Source of the DNA: an uncultured Eubacteriales bacterium
Lineage (GTDB): Bacteria > Bacillota > Clostridia > Oscillospirales > Acutalibacteraceae
Reading direction: 5' to 3'
Length of the DNA: 28,522 nt
NCBI GenBank assembly: GCA_934486705.1
Contig: CAKSQS010000033.1
Span: 1 to 28,522, forward strand
Within the stretch, counting starts at the first letter, position 1. Each line of letters starts with the position of its first letter. Position numbers and translations under genes: made by a program. The notes under the pieces are model-generated. The model was not told the origin of the DNA. It worked only from the letters and a program-made list of their open reading frames with translations, and searched no databases. Shown in pieces: positions 16,260 through 23,777 of the stretch.

Positions 16260-16820
16260 ATGGAAGATAGCAGAATTACCGAGCTTTTCACCCTGCGGGA
16301 TGAAAGCGCAGTAACCGAGGCGGAAAGCAAATACGGCGGGTATTGCCACGCGCTGGCATTTAATATACTTGGGGACCCCAACGACGCAGAGGAAACGGTA
16401 AGCGACGCGCTGTTTCAGCTGTGGCAGGCAATACCGCCGGAAAAGCCGAAAAGCCTTGGGGCTTATTTTGCAAAAATCACGCGTAATATAGCTCTTAACC
16501 GAATTGAACGCAGCAACGCGAAAAAGCGCGGCAGCGGCGAGCTTCCCCTCGTTTTGGACGAGCTTGATTACTGCGTGCCCTCATCTCACAGCACCGAGGC
16601 GGCGGTTGACGCGCGTATGCTTTCGGCTGTTATCAACCGTTTTCTTTCCTCGCAAAAGGAGACTGCGCGCGCAATATTTTTAAAGCGCTACTGGTATATG
16701 CGCCCGATAAGCGAAATAGCCGCCGAAACCGGCTTTTCCGAAAGCAAGGTAAAGGTAACGCTTATGCGAACGCGCGACGCGCTGAGAGAGTATCTCGGCA
16801 GGGAGGATTTTAACGTATGA
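16260..16820 (+). CDS. ECF-family RNA polymerase sigma factor
   Basis: 186 aa, normal for ECF sigma factors, with region 2 (GGYCHALAFNILGDPNDAEE, DALFQLWQAIP, SLGAYFAKITRNIALNRI) and region 4 (KRYWYMRPISEIAAETGF, SESKVKVTLMRTRDALREYL) and no regions 1 or 3. It would redirect polymerase to a small stress or envelope regulon. GAGGGGGAAG stands before the ATG. Its stop codon overlaps the start of the next gene (ATGA), a membrane protein with the features of its anti-sigma factor. The signal is unknown. Confidence 0.92.
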   Translation: MEDSRITELFTLRDESAVTEAESKYGGYCHALAFNILGDPNDAEETVSDALFQLWQAIPPEKPKSLGAYFAKITRNIALNRIERSNAKKRGSGELPLVLDELDYCVPSSHSTEAAVDARMLSAVINRFLSSQKETARAIFLKRYWYMRPISEIAAETGFSESKVKVTLMRTRDALREYLGREDFNV

Positions 16821-17911
16821 CGAACAGGGATATTTTAAATGCCTTAGGCGATATTGACGAAAGCTACATTACCGAGGCAAACGGCAGAATAAAAAGCAAA
16901 AAGGGCATTATTATAAGGTATTCGGCTATGGCGGCGTGCCTTTTAATAGCAGCTGCGGGGGCTTTTGCCGCAGTGAAGATGATACCGCGCGGCAAAATGA
17001 AAAACAGCGCCGCCCCGAGTGAAACATATGAAGAATATGACGGCAATGTTGCAGACTATGATGGTGATTACAGCACAATTGATAAATCCGACGGCACTAA
17101 GATAAACGAAGCCGCTAAGGAAAACGGCGCGTCATCATCGGAAAATGATATTGCCTATGTTAAAAGATGGGACGAAATGACAAACACCGAAAAATTTCCC
17201 ACAGTAAAAATAAACGGCACGGAGTATAGCGTGGCAAACCGCCCGATTCCGTCCGATAAAATAGGAAACAGCATAACAAGGCTTACGGTGCTCGGCCGTG
17301 ACGGATACACAAACAGCGAATACGCCGCAAATGTTGAAGTTTATGAAATAAAGGGTATCTCATCAGAGTGCGCCGCGGCGGTGAAATACGATGCGGACGG
17401 AAAATACTACGTCTGCCGCAACTCACACTACAAGCCCGAAACGCTGGGTCAGTTTATGAATGATTTAAGTCTTAAAGAAAACCTTACCTTTGTTTCCTTT
17501 GGCGGCACGCAAATGAAAAACGGTAAAGCTGTTTGCGATGTTGAATATACAAATGCAGATAAAGCGAAGGTGTGGGAGCTTTTATTCACGGACACCGCAG
17601 CCAAAGCGGTAAAGGACTATGATTCTATGAATTTTGAAACTGCGGCGGGTATAGCCATAGACTTAAAGCTTTTGGGCTATGAGAATATATCTCTCGCCGT
17701 TACCCGCGACGGATATTTAACCACCAATATTTTAGATACGGGCAAGGCGTTTTATATAGGCAAGCCCGCGGCGGAGAAATTTTTAAGCTACCTTGAAAAG
17801 GACTGCAAAACAACCGTAAAGCAGCAGTGTAGTTATTCAGAGCCCGCAAGCGGCGGAGGCTCGGGTAATTCCGCAAGCTACAGCGTAAGTCACTCGGTGG
17901 GAAGTAATTGA
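16817..17911 (+). CDS. Probable anti-sigma factor, single-pass membrane protein
   Basis: 364 aa. A short cytosolic N-terminus (NRDILNALGDIDESYITEA, 3-21) matches the sigma-binding start of clostridial anti-sigma proteins that follow ECF genes. One membrane helix spans about 34-54. The remaining 300 residues should lie outside: an acidic, Ser/Asp-rich linker (about 63-110), then a folded region with two similar-looking strands-and-loop blocks (TVKINGTEYSV; AFYIGKPAAEKFLSYL), and a low-complexity GGGSG/Ser tail. I do not recognise the outer domain. The four-base overlap with the sigma gene suggests matched synthesis, as expected for a partner pair. The next gene begins 1 nt after its stop. Confidence 0.75.
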   Translation: MTNRDILNALGDIDESYITEANGRIKSKKGIIIRYSAMAACLLIAAAGAFAAVKMIPRGKMKNSAAPSETYEEYDGNVADYDGDYSTIDKSDGTKINEAAKENGASSSENDIAYVKRWDEMTNTEKFPTVKINGTEYSVANRPIPSDKIGNSITRLTVLGRDGYTNSEYAANVEVYEIKGISSECAAAVKYDADGKYYVCRNSHYKPETLGQFMNDLSLKENLTFVSFGGTQMKNGKAVCDVEYTNADKAKVWELLFTDTAAKAVKDYDSMNFETAAGIAIDLKLLGYENISLAVTRDGYLTTNILDTGKAFYIGKPAAEKFLSYLEKDCKTTVKQQCSYSEPASGGGSGNSASYSVSHSVGSN

Positions 17912-17912
17912 T

Positions 17913-18206
17913 ATGCCGGAGCGGAAATTGCGCAAAGCGGCGGTAATTACGGCTGCGCTTATACTGATTTTATTTCTTATTCCCGTGAAATTTACCTATA
18001 ACGACGGCGGCACGGTGCAATATAAGGCGGCGCTTTATACGGTGGTAAAATGGAATTGTTTTGTAGATCCGGAAGAATATATTTATGAAAACGCAACATA
18101 TTATAAATTTAAAAAATATAAAAACACCTCGGTTTATTTATTTCCCGTCAGCTTAAAGGGCATAGACGAGCTTTGGAAAATTGAACAGAAAAAGAAAGGG
18201 GTATGA
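17913..18206 (+). CDS. Small membrane protein of unknown function
   Basis: 97 aa. One hydrophobic segment near residues 8-24 (AAVITAALILILFLIPV), a basic start (PERKLRK) and an aromatic-rich outer part (YENATYYKFKKYKN, VYLFPVSLKGIDELW). It starts 1 nt after the anti-sigma stop codon and ends 3 nt before the beta-propeller gene, whose ribosome site GAAAGGGG lies inside its last codons. The tight packing says it belongs to the ECF operon. I do not recognise the family; a third member of the sensing complex is possible. Confidence 0.7.
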   Translation: MPERKLRKAAVITAALILILFLIPVKFTYNDGGTVQYKAALYTVVKWNCFVDPEEYIYENATYYKFKKYKNTSVYLFPVSLKGIDELWKIEQKKKGV

Positions 18207-18209
18207 TTT

Positions 18210-19955
18210 ATGAGCAACATTAAAAATTCGGCAATAAAGAACATTACCGTAGCATTGCTTTGCGTGGCGCTGGCAATCGGCGCGGGCTGTATGATAAAAA
18301 TACACAGGGATAAAAAAGCAGCCGTAAATTTAAAAAGCGCGGAAAACTACAACGAGGTTTTCAACAAAATAAACAGCCTGAAGCTTAAAACCAATATTCT
18401 TTACGGCTTAAAAAACGGTATGGCAAAGGGCAGCAGCCGTAACGAAAAAGCAGAATATATTATAGAAGACAGCAACACATCCGCCGCAACAGACGGCACG
18501 TCCGAGACCGCCAAAACCGATTACAGCAAAACCACAACACAGGTAGAAGGCGTAGACGAGGCGGACATTGTAAAGACCGACGGGAAATATATTTACATTC
18601 TTTCAAGCGATTACACCTTTTACACCTATGTGAAAATAATCGATTCGAACGGCGGCAGTCCAAAGCAGTTAAATGATATTAAGCTTGAAAATTTCAACTC
18701 AATCGAAATGTTTTTAAGCGATAACCGCCTGGTGCTTTTGGGCCACACGCCGAATACCGATAAAACGGCGGCGGTAATTTATGATGTTACAGACCCTAAA
18801 AATCCCAAAAAGGTAAACGAATGTAAGCAAAGCGGCAGCTATTCCGATTCGCGGCTTATAAACGGAAAGCTTTATATAGTATCAAGCTACGGCGTTAATA
18901 CCGAAAATATTAAAAGGGACGATATTTCAACCTATGTGCCTTATGTCGGCTGCGGCGAAAAAACCGAAAAAATAGCGGCGGACTGCATTTATATGTATGA
19001 TAAATGTATGGAATCAAGCTATACCGTGGTATGCGGCTACGATATAAAGGACGGCGCGAATATATCGGCAAAAACCGTTTTCGGGGGTTTAAGCCGCATT
19101 TATGTATCGACCGATAATATAATTGCGACCTCGACCTATTACGACGAAAAGACCCAGATAGCGCGGTTTGAAATAAGCGACGGCAAGGTTGAGCTTAAAG
19201 CGACGGGCGAAATAAAGGGCTACCTTTTAAATCAGTTTTCAATAGACGAATATAAGGGGCATTTCCGCTTTGTGCTGACAGAGGAATTTGCCAACGGCGG
19301 CACCCAAAACTCGCTTGTTATACTGGACGGCAATTTAAAGGAAACCGGAAAAATAGAGAATATAGCAAAAAACGAAAGAGTGTACTCGGTGCGGTTTATG
19401 GGTAATACGGCTTACTTTGTTACCTTCCGCCGGGTTGACCCGCTTTTCAGCGTGGATGTAAGCAACCCGACTTCTCCCAAAATAATAGGCAGCCTTAAAA
19501 TACCGGGCTTTTCCGATTACCTTTTTCCCTATGGTGAGGGCAAGCTGTTAGGCATGGGCAGAAGTGCCGATGAAACTACGGGCAGAGTAAACGGAATGAA
19601 ATTATCCCTTTTTGATATTTCAAACCCCGCAAACGTTACCGAAAGCTTTAAAACGGCGGTAGGCAACACATACTCCGAGGCGCTTTCAAACCACAAGGCG
19701 ACCTTAGCGGACGCAGAAAAAAACCTTATCGCATTCCCCTATAATGATGAAAAGGGCACGAAATACCTTATATACTCGCTTGAAAGCACCGGCTTTGCGC
19801 TTAAAGCGGAAATCCCGCTGGGCGGGGACGGCAGCACCTGGGGCACATGCCGCGGGCTGTATATAGGCAAGCTCTTTTACGCCGTGAGCGATAAGGAAAT
19901 AGCGGTAATTGATATGCAAAATTTCCAAAAGATAGCAGAGCTTAAAATTAAATAG
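18210..19955 (+). CDS. Secreted or membrane-anchored beta-propeller protein (Beta_propel family)
   Basis: 581 aa. One N-terminal hydrophobic segment (about 11-29, ending GAGC) is a signal or anchor; the lipobox is not canonical. After a linker, QVEGVDEADIVKTDGKYIYI (111-130) is the hallmark of the Beta_propel (PF09826) family, followed by repeated blade-like strands such as MFLSDNRLVLLG, KLYIVSSYGVN, RFMGNTAYFVTF, KLLGMGRSADE and KLFYAVSDKEIAVIDM. The biochemical role of the family is not known. It is the last gene of the ECF operon and may be the outer sensor or an effector of that regulon. The start is fixed by GAAAGGGG. No terminator is visible before the next promoter. Confidence 0.85.
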   Translation: MSNIKNSAIKNITVALLCVALAIGAGCMIKIHRDKKAAVNLKSAENYNEVFNKINSLKLKTNILYGLKNGMAKGSSRNEKAEYIIEDSNTSAATDGTSETAKTDYSKTTTQVEGVDEADIVKTDGKYIYILSSDYTFYTYVKIIDSNGGSPKQLNDIKLENFNSIEMFLSDNRLVLLGHTPNTDKTAAVIYDVTDPKNPKKVNECKQSGSYSDSRLINGKLYIVSSYGVNTENIKRDDISTYVPYVGCGEKTEKIAADCIYMYDKCMESSYTVVCGYDIKDGANISAKTVFGGLSRIYVSTDNIIATSTYYDEKTQIARFEISDGKVELKATGEIKGYLLNQFSIDEYKGHFRFVLTEEFANGGTQNSLVILDGNLKETGKIENIAKNERVYSVRFMGNTAYFVTFRRVDPLFSVDVSNPTSPKIIGSLKIPGFSDYLFPYGEGKLLGMGRSADETTGRVNGMKLSLFDISNPANVTESFKTAVGNTYSEALSNHKATLADAEKNLIAFPYNDEKGTKYLIYSLESTGFALKAEIPLGGDGSTWGTCRGLYIGKLFYAVSDKEIAVIDMQNFQKIAELKIK

Positions 19956-19963
19956 CTGCATGA

Positions 19964-19992
19964 TTGACAAAGCCGAGCGCAAGTGATATTAT
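19964..19992 (+). promoter_or_regulatory. Strong sigma-A promoter of the cohesin-like gene
   Basis: A perfect TTGACA (19964-19969), a 17-bp spacer and TATTAT (19987-19992). The start falls near 19999, with AAGGAG at 20012-20017 ahead of the ATG. It begins 9 bp after the beta-propeller stop codon, so the cohesin gene is separately transcribed. Confidence 0.85.
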
Positions 19993-20025
19993 AGTTATAG
20001 CACAAATTCTATAAGGAGCACCGAT

Positions 20026-21069
20026 ATGACCGCAAAGATATTTAAACCCCTTATTTGCGTTTTTACCGTAATTTCACTTTTGCTCGGCGTTTGCTTTACA
20101 GCGTCAGCCGAGGAAAGCGACGGACATATAACGGTAAGCACCGTTACCGCCGTTAACGGAGATTCGGTAATAATAAAGTTTGATATGTCGGAAAACCCCG
20201 GCACAATGGCTATGACTATTTCCATAACCTATGACAGCAGCGCTTTGACCTTTGAAAAGGAATACATAGGGTATTTGAGAGACCGCACATATCAGGTAGC
20301 CGACCACCCCGAGCAAAACCTTATCCGCTTTGTTGATTGCGAGGCAGGAAACTCTTTCCGCAACGGTACGTTTTTAAGCCTGCAGTTTAAGGTTAAGGAC
20401 ACGGCAAGCTTCGGCTTTTACCCCGTAAGCATAGATTACAAAGAGGGAGATTTCTGCAACTGGAAGCTTAAAAAGCTTATGCCGAAAATCACTGCGGGCG
20501 GCGTTAATATTGAATTTAACGGAAAAAACTGCCCCCACAAAAAATACGGTGAATGGGAGACCGCCGCGCCCGCAGGCTGCACAGAGCAGGGTGCCGAGCA
20601 GCGCGCCTGCCTTAAGTGCGGACATATCGAAATAAGAAAAACCGACCCTGTGGGACATGAGTTTGCCAAGGAATGGACAATTGACAAGGCGGCAACAAAG
20701 GACAGCTCGGGAACAATGTCGCGCCACTGCATAAGGTGCGACGCAACCACCGATCTGCTCACCTTCACTCTGAAGAACGCAGAAGACAATAAGCTCGAAA
20801 ACGAGCCGCTTAAAGAGGTTAAGCCATCCGATTTTACCGACAGGCTTAAGGAAGAACAAAAGCCCGAAGAAACCGGCAGCACAGAGCCCGACGGTAACGG
20901 CGGTACAAACGGAAATACCGACAGTAGCATTATAAATTCCATACCCGCAGAAAAGGGCAGCGCTATAGATAAAATAATAAGCGGTCTGCCAAGCGGTATA
21001 AAACAGCTTGAAAAGGTATTTATTGCCACTGCCGCCCTGCTTTTTGAATTATTATTTTTATTGATTTAA
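20026..21069 (+). CDS. Cohesin-like domain protein with Cys/His repeats and C-terminal membrane anchor
   Basis: 347 aa. Signal peptide 1-28 (cut near TASA-EE). Residues 33-163 fit a cohesin fold: ITVSTVTAVNGDSVIIKFDM, then GTMAMTISITYDSSALTFE, LIRFVDCEAGNSF, and GTFLSLQFKVKD, matching the GDtV..pV, f..ltYDp.vL and FkvK landmarks of type I cohesins. Residues 167-240 hold two Cys/His units (CPHKKYGEWE ... ACLKCGHIE, and GHEFAKEWT ... HCIRCDA), a repeat common in clostridial surface proteins. A Glu/Pro/Gly/Asn-rich linker (about 255-310) leads to a terminal hydrophobic helix (329-347) with no charged tail, probably an anchor. It could tie dockerin proteins, such as the one at 10791, to the cell. 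Binding between them is inference. Confidence 0.75.
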   Translation: MTAKIFKPLICVFTVISLLLGVCFTASAEESDGHITVSTVTAVNGDSVIIKFDMSENPGTMAMTISITYDSSALTFEKEYIGYLRDRTYQVADHPEQNLIRFVDCEAGNSFRNGTFLSLQFKVKDTASFGFYPVSIDYKEGDFCNWKLKKLMPKITAGGVNIEFNGKNCPHKKYGEWETAAPAGCTEQGAEQRACLKCGHIEIRKTDPVGHEFAKEWTIDKAATKDSSGTMSRHCIRCDATTDLLTFTLKNAEDNKLENEPLKEVKPSDFTDRLKEEQKPEETGSTEPDGNGGTNGNTDSSIINSIPAEKGSAIDKIISGLPSGIKQLEKVFIATAALLFELLFLLI

Positions 21070-21079
21070 CAGACAATAC

Positions 21080-21131
21080 AAATCGGAGCTTGTGGGGAGA
21101 GTGTTATTTTACACCCCGCAAGCTCCGATTT
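21080..21131. terminator. Bidirectional terminator between convergent genes
   Basis: Perfect 13-bp arms AAATCGGAGCTTG (21080-21092) and CAAGCTCCGATTT (21119-21131), extended inside by GGGG/CCCC, around an AT-rich loop. It serves the cohesin gene (plus) and probably the permease gene (minus). Confidence 0.8.
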
Positions 21132-21138
21132 ATAAATT

Positions 21139-22026
21139 TTAAAACAGCTTTATCAATACCATTGACCCTATGCCTATTATCACGCCCAAAATGCTGTAAA
21201 CCGAAAGCTTTTCCTTATATATTACAGCCGCAACAAGGGTGGATATAATAGTGCCGCCGCCATTTATAAAGGTAAACAGAAATACAGGCGGCAAAAGCGC
21301 CGTAAGCGTTGTTGCAAACTGGTTTATAACAAAAACCGCCGCCGCCAAAGCTATACCGCAAATATAAAGCGTTTTTCCGAGCTTTAAATTTTCACCCTTA
21401 TATTTTTCAGTTTTACCCATAACCAGCGCCGCGGGCAGCCCCGCAGCGGCAACCGTACCGAAGGATAAAAACGAAAAAAGAGATATGCTGCCATCGGGCA
21501 CGTAATGGGTATACATTTGCTGCGCCAGCATTGTTGTCCCGTTTGCAAGCATTGAGCCCAAAAGCAAGAGAAAGGTTTTAAAGCTGAATCCGTTATATGT
21601 ATTTTTTGAATTTTTAATAAGCAGCCAGGCGGAAACAAAAAATACCGCCGTGCCCACGCCCTGCATAAGGCTTATAGGCTGATTGAACAAAAAGACCCCC
21701 GCGATTATAGGAACTAACAGCCCCGCCGTGCCGAACATGGAAACTAAGCTCACCGTGCCGCTTTTCATTCCGTATATGCTGAAAAACGTGCTGAAAAAGA
21801 GCGATACTCCCGATAAAAGCGCTATTGAAACAGTAGGCAAATCAAACCTGATGTTTGAAATATCGGTAAGCAGAAGAATAAGCCCAAGACCCGCCGACAC
21901 CGCGCATTTATAAGCCGTGTATTTTACCGTAAGGGCAATATTATCCACCTCGTTGCTTGAACGTTTGCTGAATACCGCCTGAACCACGCGGGCTATAAGA
22001 ATTAAAAAAAGATAAGCATAAATCAT
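21139..22026 (-). CDS. DMT-superfamily (EamA-like) permease
   Basis: 295 aa, about ten membrane segments in two homologous halves, the usual plan of drug/metabolite transporters. Signs are the C-terminal pattern FLFTFINGGGTIISTLVAAVIYKEKLSVYSILGVIIGIGSM, given here in parts: INGGGTIIST, YKEKLS, and GVIIGIGSMVLI. Members export metabolites, amino acids or drugs; the substrate cannot be read. GGGGGA precedes the ATG. It is divergent from a LacI-type regulator, with face-to-face promoters over one palindrome, so that regulator probably controls it. Confidence 0.85.
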   Translation of the reverse strand: MIYAYLFLILIARVVQAVFSKRSSNEVDNIALTVKYTAYKCAVSAGLGLILLLTDISNIRFDLPTVSIALLSGVSLFFSTFFSIYGMKSGTVSLVSMFGTAGLLVPIIAGVFLFNQPISLMQGVGTAVFFVSAWLLIKNSKNTYNGFSFKTFLLLLGSMLANGTTMLAQQMYTHYVPDGSISLFSFLSFGTVAAAGLPAALVMGKTEKYKGENLKLGKTLYICGIALAAAVFVINQFATTLTALLPPVFLFTFINGGGTIISTLVAAVIYKEKLSVYSILGVIIGIGSMVLIKLF

Positions 22027-22027
22027 A

Positions 22028-22084
22028 TTGACAGTCCCCCAAAAAATTTGATATTATAATATCATGGCGCGTATTAAGTTTCAA
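22028..22084. promoter_or_regulatory. Overlapping divergent promoters with a 14-bp palindrome
   Basis: Plus strand: TTGACA (22028-22033), 18 bp, TATTAT (22052-22057). Minus strand: TTGAAA (22084-22079), 17 bp, TATTAT (22061-22056). Both -10 boxes lie within the perfect palindrome GATATTATAATATC (22050-22063). A protein bound there would block both genes. The palindrome lacks the central CG typical of many LacI-family operators. Confidence 0.65.
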
Positions 22085-22128
22085 TAAATTGCGCACCGAA
22101 AAATTTTCGGTTTTCGGAGTGGTGTAAA

Positions 22129-23097
22129 ATGACCCTTTCAAAGTTAGCACGGCTTGCGAATGTGGCGGTTTCGACCGCCTCAAAGGCTTTCTCTATGAGC
22201 GACGATATAAACGAGCAAACCCGTGAAGAAATTTTCAGGGTTGCAAGGGAAAACGGCTGCTTTAAAAAGTTTTTCAACGCAAAATACCCAAAATTTGTTG
22301 TGGCGCTTATCTGCCCCGAGGTTGACAGCCGCCATTACTCCGAGCTTTGCAGATATTTGCAGCAGCGCCTTCAAACACGCGGCTGCGAAATATGCATATC
22401 CTCCTCGGAGTTTTCCGCACAGACCGCCGCCGACAGAATTGATTACTACGAAAAATATTCCTCGGTTGACGCAATGGTGCTTATTGATATTAAAACAGAC
22501 CTGCCGCCCCACGAAACGCCCGTAATATCCATAGGCGGCAATACCTGCGGCGCCGATGTTACAATACGCGTAGATTACAAAGCAGCGCTGAAAAACGCCT
22601 TGCTGAGCCTTAAAAACGCAGGCATTGCCCGCATAGGCTTTATAGGCGAAACGCATACCGCCGCAAAGCTTTGCGCCTTTAAAAATGCAGCTGCCGAAAT
22701 ATTCGGCGGTGCGGAAGAAAAATATATTTATGTAGGCGAAGAACGCTTTGAAAAGGGCGGGTATAAAGCCGCCGAAACGCTCTTTTCTTCGGGCACGCTG
22801 CCCGAGGCGCTTATTTGCGCATATGATGATATGGCGCTCGGTGCAATGCGGTTTTTAAACGATAAGGGAATTTCCGTACCCGAACAAATAAAAATAATCG
22901 GAATGGATAATACACCCTACTCCGAATACTCCGTGCCGAGCCTTTCAACCATAGATTTTATGAACGACGCCGTTGCCGAAACCGCAGTGAAAAGCATTTT
23001 TGAAATTTTAGACGGAAAAGCGCCGAAAAACGAATATATTTTCTCTGCAAACCTTATTATGCGCGAGTCGGCTCTTCCCTCTCCAAAAACACATTAA
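22129..23097 (+). CDS. LacI-family transcriptional regulator
   Basis: 322 aa. N-terminal LacI helix-turn-helix: TLSKLARLANVAVSTASKAF (2-21), then a hinge-like INEQTREEIFRVARENG. The rest is a periplasmic-binding-protein-like sensor domain, with VVALICPEVDS near 57 and the LacI C-terminal marks ALICAYDDMALGAMRFLNDK, IKIIGMDNTPYSEYSVPSLS and TIDFMNDAVAETAV. It should bind a sugar or related small molecule. The YPKFVVAL hinge region is shorter than in LacI itself. It is divergent from the EamA-like permease. GGAGTGG precedes the ATG. Its last 13 codons overlap the end of the convergent gene on the other strand. Confidence 0.92.
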   Translation: MTLSKLARLANVAVSTASKAFSMSDDINEQTREEIFRVARENGCFKKFFNAKYPKFVVALICPEVDSRHYSELCRYLQQRLQTRGCEICISSSEFSAQTAADRIDYYEKYSSVDAMVLIDIKTDLPPHETPVISIGGNTCGADVTIRVDYKAALKNALLSLKNAGIARIGFIGETHTAAKLCAFKNAAAEIFGGAEEKYIYVGEERFEKGGYKAAETLFSSGTLPEALICAYDDMALGAMRFLNDKGISVPEQIKIIGMDNTPYSEYSVPSLSTIDFMNDAVAETAVKSIFEILDGKAPKNEYIFSANLIMRESALPSPKTH

Positions 23098-23638
23098 CGG
23101 GCGAAAATCCGTCCAAAAGCAGACCCCACTCGTTTTGAAAGCTTTCCGATTTCCGCCCCGTCCTTTCCGCAGGCAGAGCTATAAGGGCGCTTTCGCCCCC
23201 AACCGTTTTTAAAAGCACTCCGCCGAGCGCGCTCACAAGCGTTTTGTATATCCCGCTTTGGTTTATTCCCTTAAGCCTTATAATAATTCCGTTCTCCTCT
23301 GCGGATATAAAAATATCCCCGCTTTTCCCGCAATTATCCGCCGCCGTAAGCAAAAGCGCGGTGAAAAGCCTGCGGTTTATAAGAAAAACCCCGCTCCCCG
23401 ATAAACGCACCGAAAGCCGCCTGCCTCTTTGCAGCAGAATTATTACCGCAGCGCCTAACAGTGAATCGGAATATTTCGATATATCAAGAAGCGACCTATC
23501 GTTTTTTGATAAAAGCGCCTCGCAAAGCATAATTTTTTTAAGCTGCGCGAGATTTTTCTCCCCCCGCAGAACGCTTTTTTGAATATGCAGCCGCAGCGCG
23601 GCTAAATACCGCTCGCGCGGCCTTGGCAAATATATCAT
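23057..23638 (-). CDS. Unrecognised protein with a faint histidine-kinase-like ATPase fold
   Basis: 193 aa. ATG at 23638 is chosen because GGAGGTTGC lies directly upstream; longer frames begin in the AT-rich promoter region. No membrane segment or signal peptide. The first half is helical and basic (RERYLAALRLHIQKSVLRG; LAQLKKIMLCEALLS). The second half, RRLFTALLLTAADNC, DIFISAEENGIIIRLKG, LVSALGGVLLKTVGGESA and LIALPAE, recalls the N-box-to-G2 stretch of HATPase_c domains, but the N-box reads TAADN and no clear G1 (DxGxG) is present. It has no phosphorylatable histidine context I can point to. It may be a degenerate anti-sigma or phosphotransfer-type protein. Its end overlaps the LacI gene by 41 bp. 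It is divergent from gapA. Confidence 0.6.
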   Translation of the reverse strand: MIYLPRPRERYLAALRLHIQKSVLRGEKNLAQLKKIMLCEALLSKNDRSLLDISKYSDSLLGAAVIILLQRGRRLSVRLSGSGVFLINRRLFTALLLTAADNCGKSGDIFISAEENGIIIRLKGINQSGIYKTLVSALGGVLLKTVGGESALIALPAERTGRKSESFQNEWGLLLDGFSPVNVFLEREEPTRA

Positions 23639-23716
23639 AATGCAACCTCCGCACACGAGGTTATTATGCCAAATTATATAAAAAATAAAAAAATTGTTAA
23701 ATATTAAACAAATAGC

Positions 23717-23745
23717 TTGAAAAAGCTTGTCAAATGGGTTAAAAT
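23717..23745 (+). promoter_or_regulatory. Promoter of gapA
   Basis: TTGAAA (23717-23722), a 17-bp spacer and TAAAAT (23740-23745), with an A/T-rich upstream region. The ribosome site AAGGAGG is at 23763-23769. Confidence 0.75.
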
Positions 23746-23777
23746 AAGAAATGTAAATTATTAAGGAGGTTTTTCCA

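Noticed and set aside
20374..21029. Minus-strand open frames of 161 and 197 codons
   Set aside because: They are shadows of the cohesin-like gene, with no ribosome site or promoter and no domain pattern.
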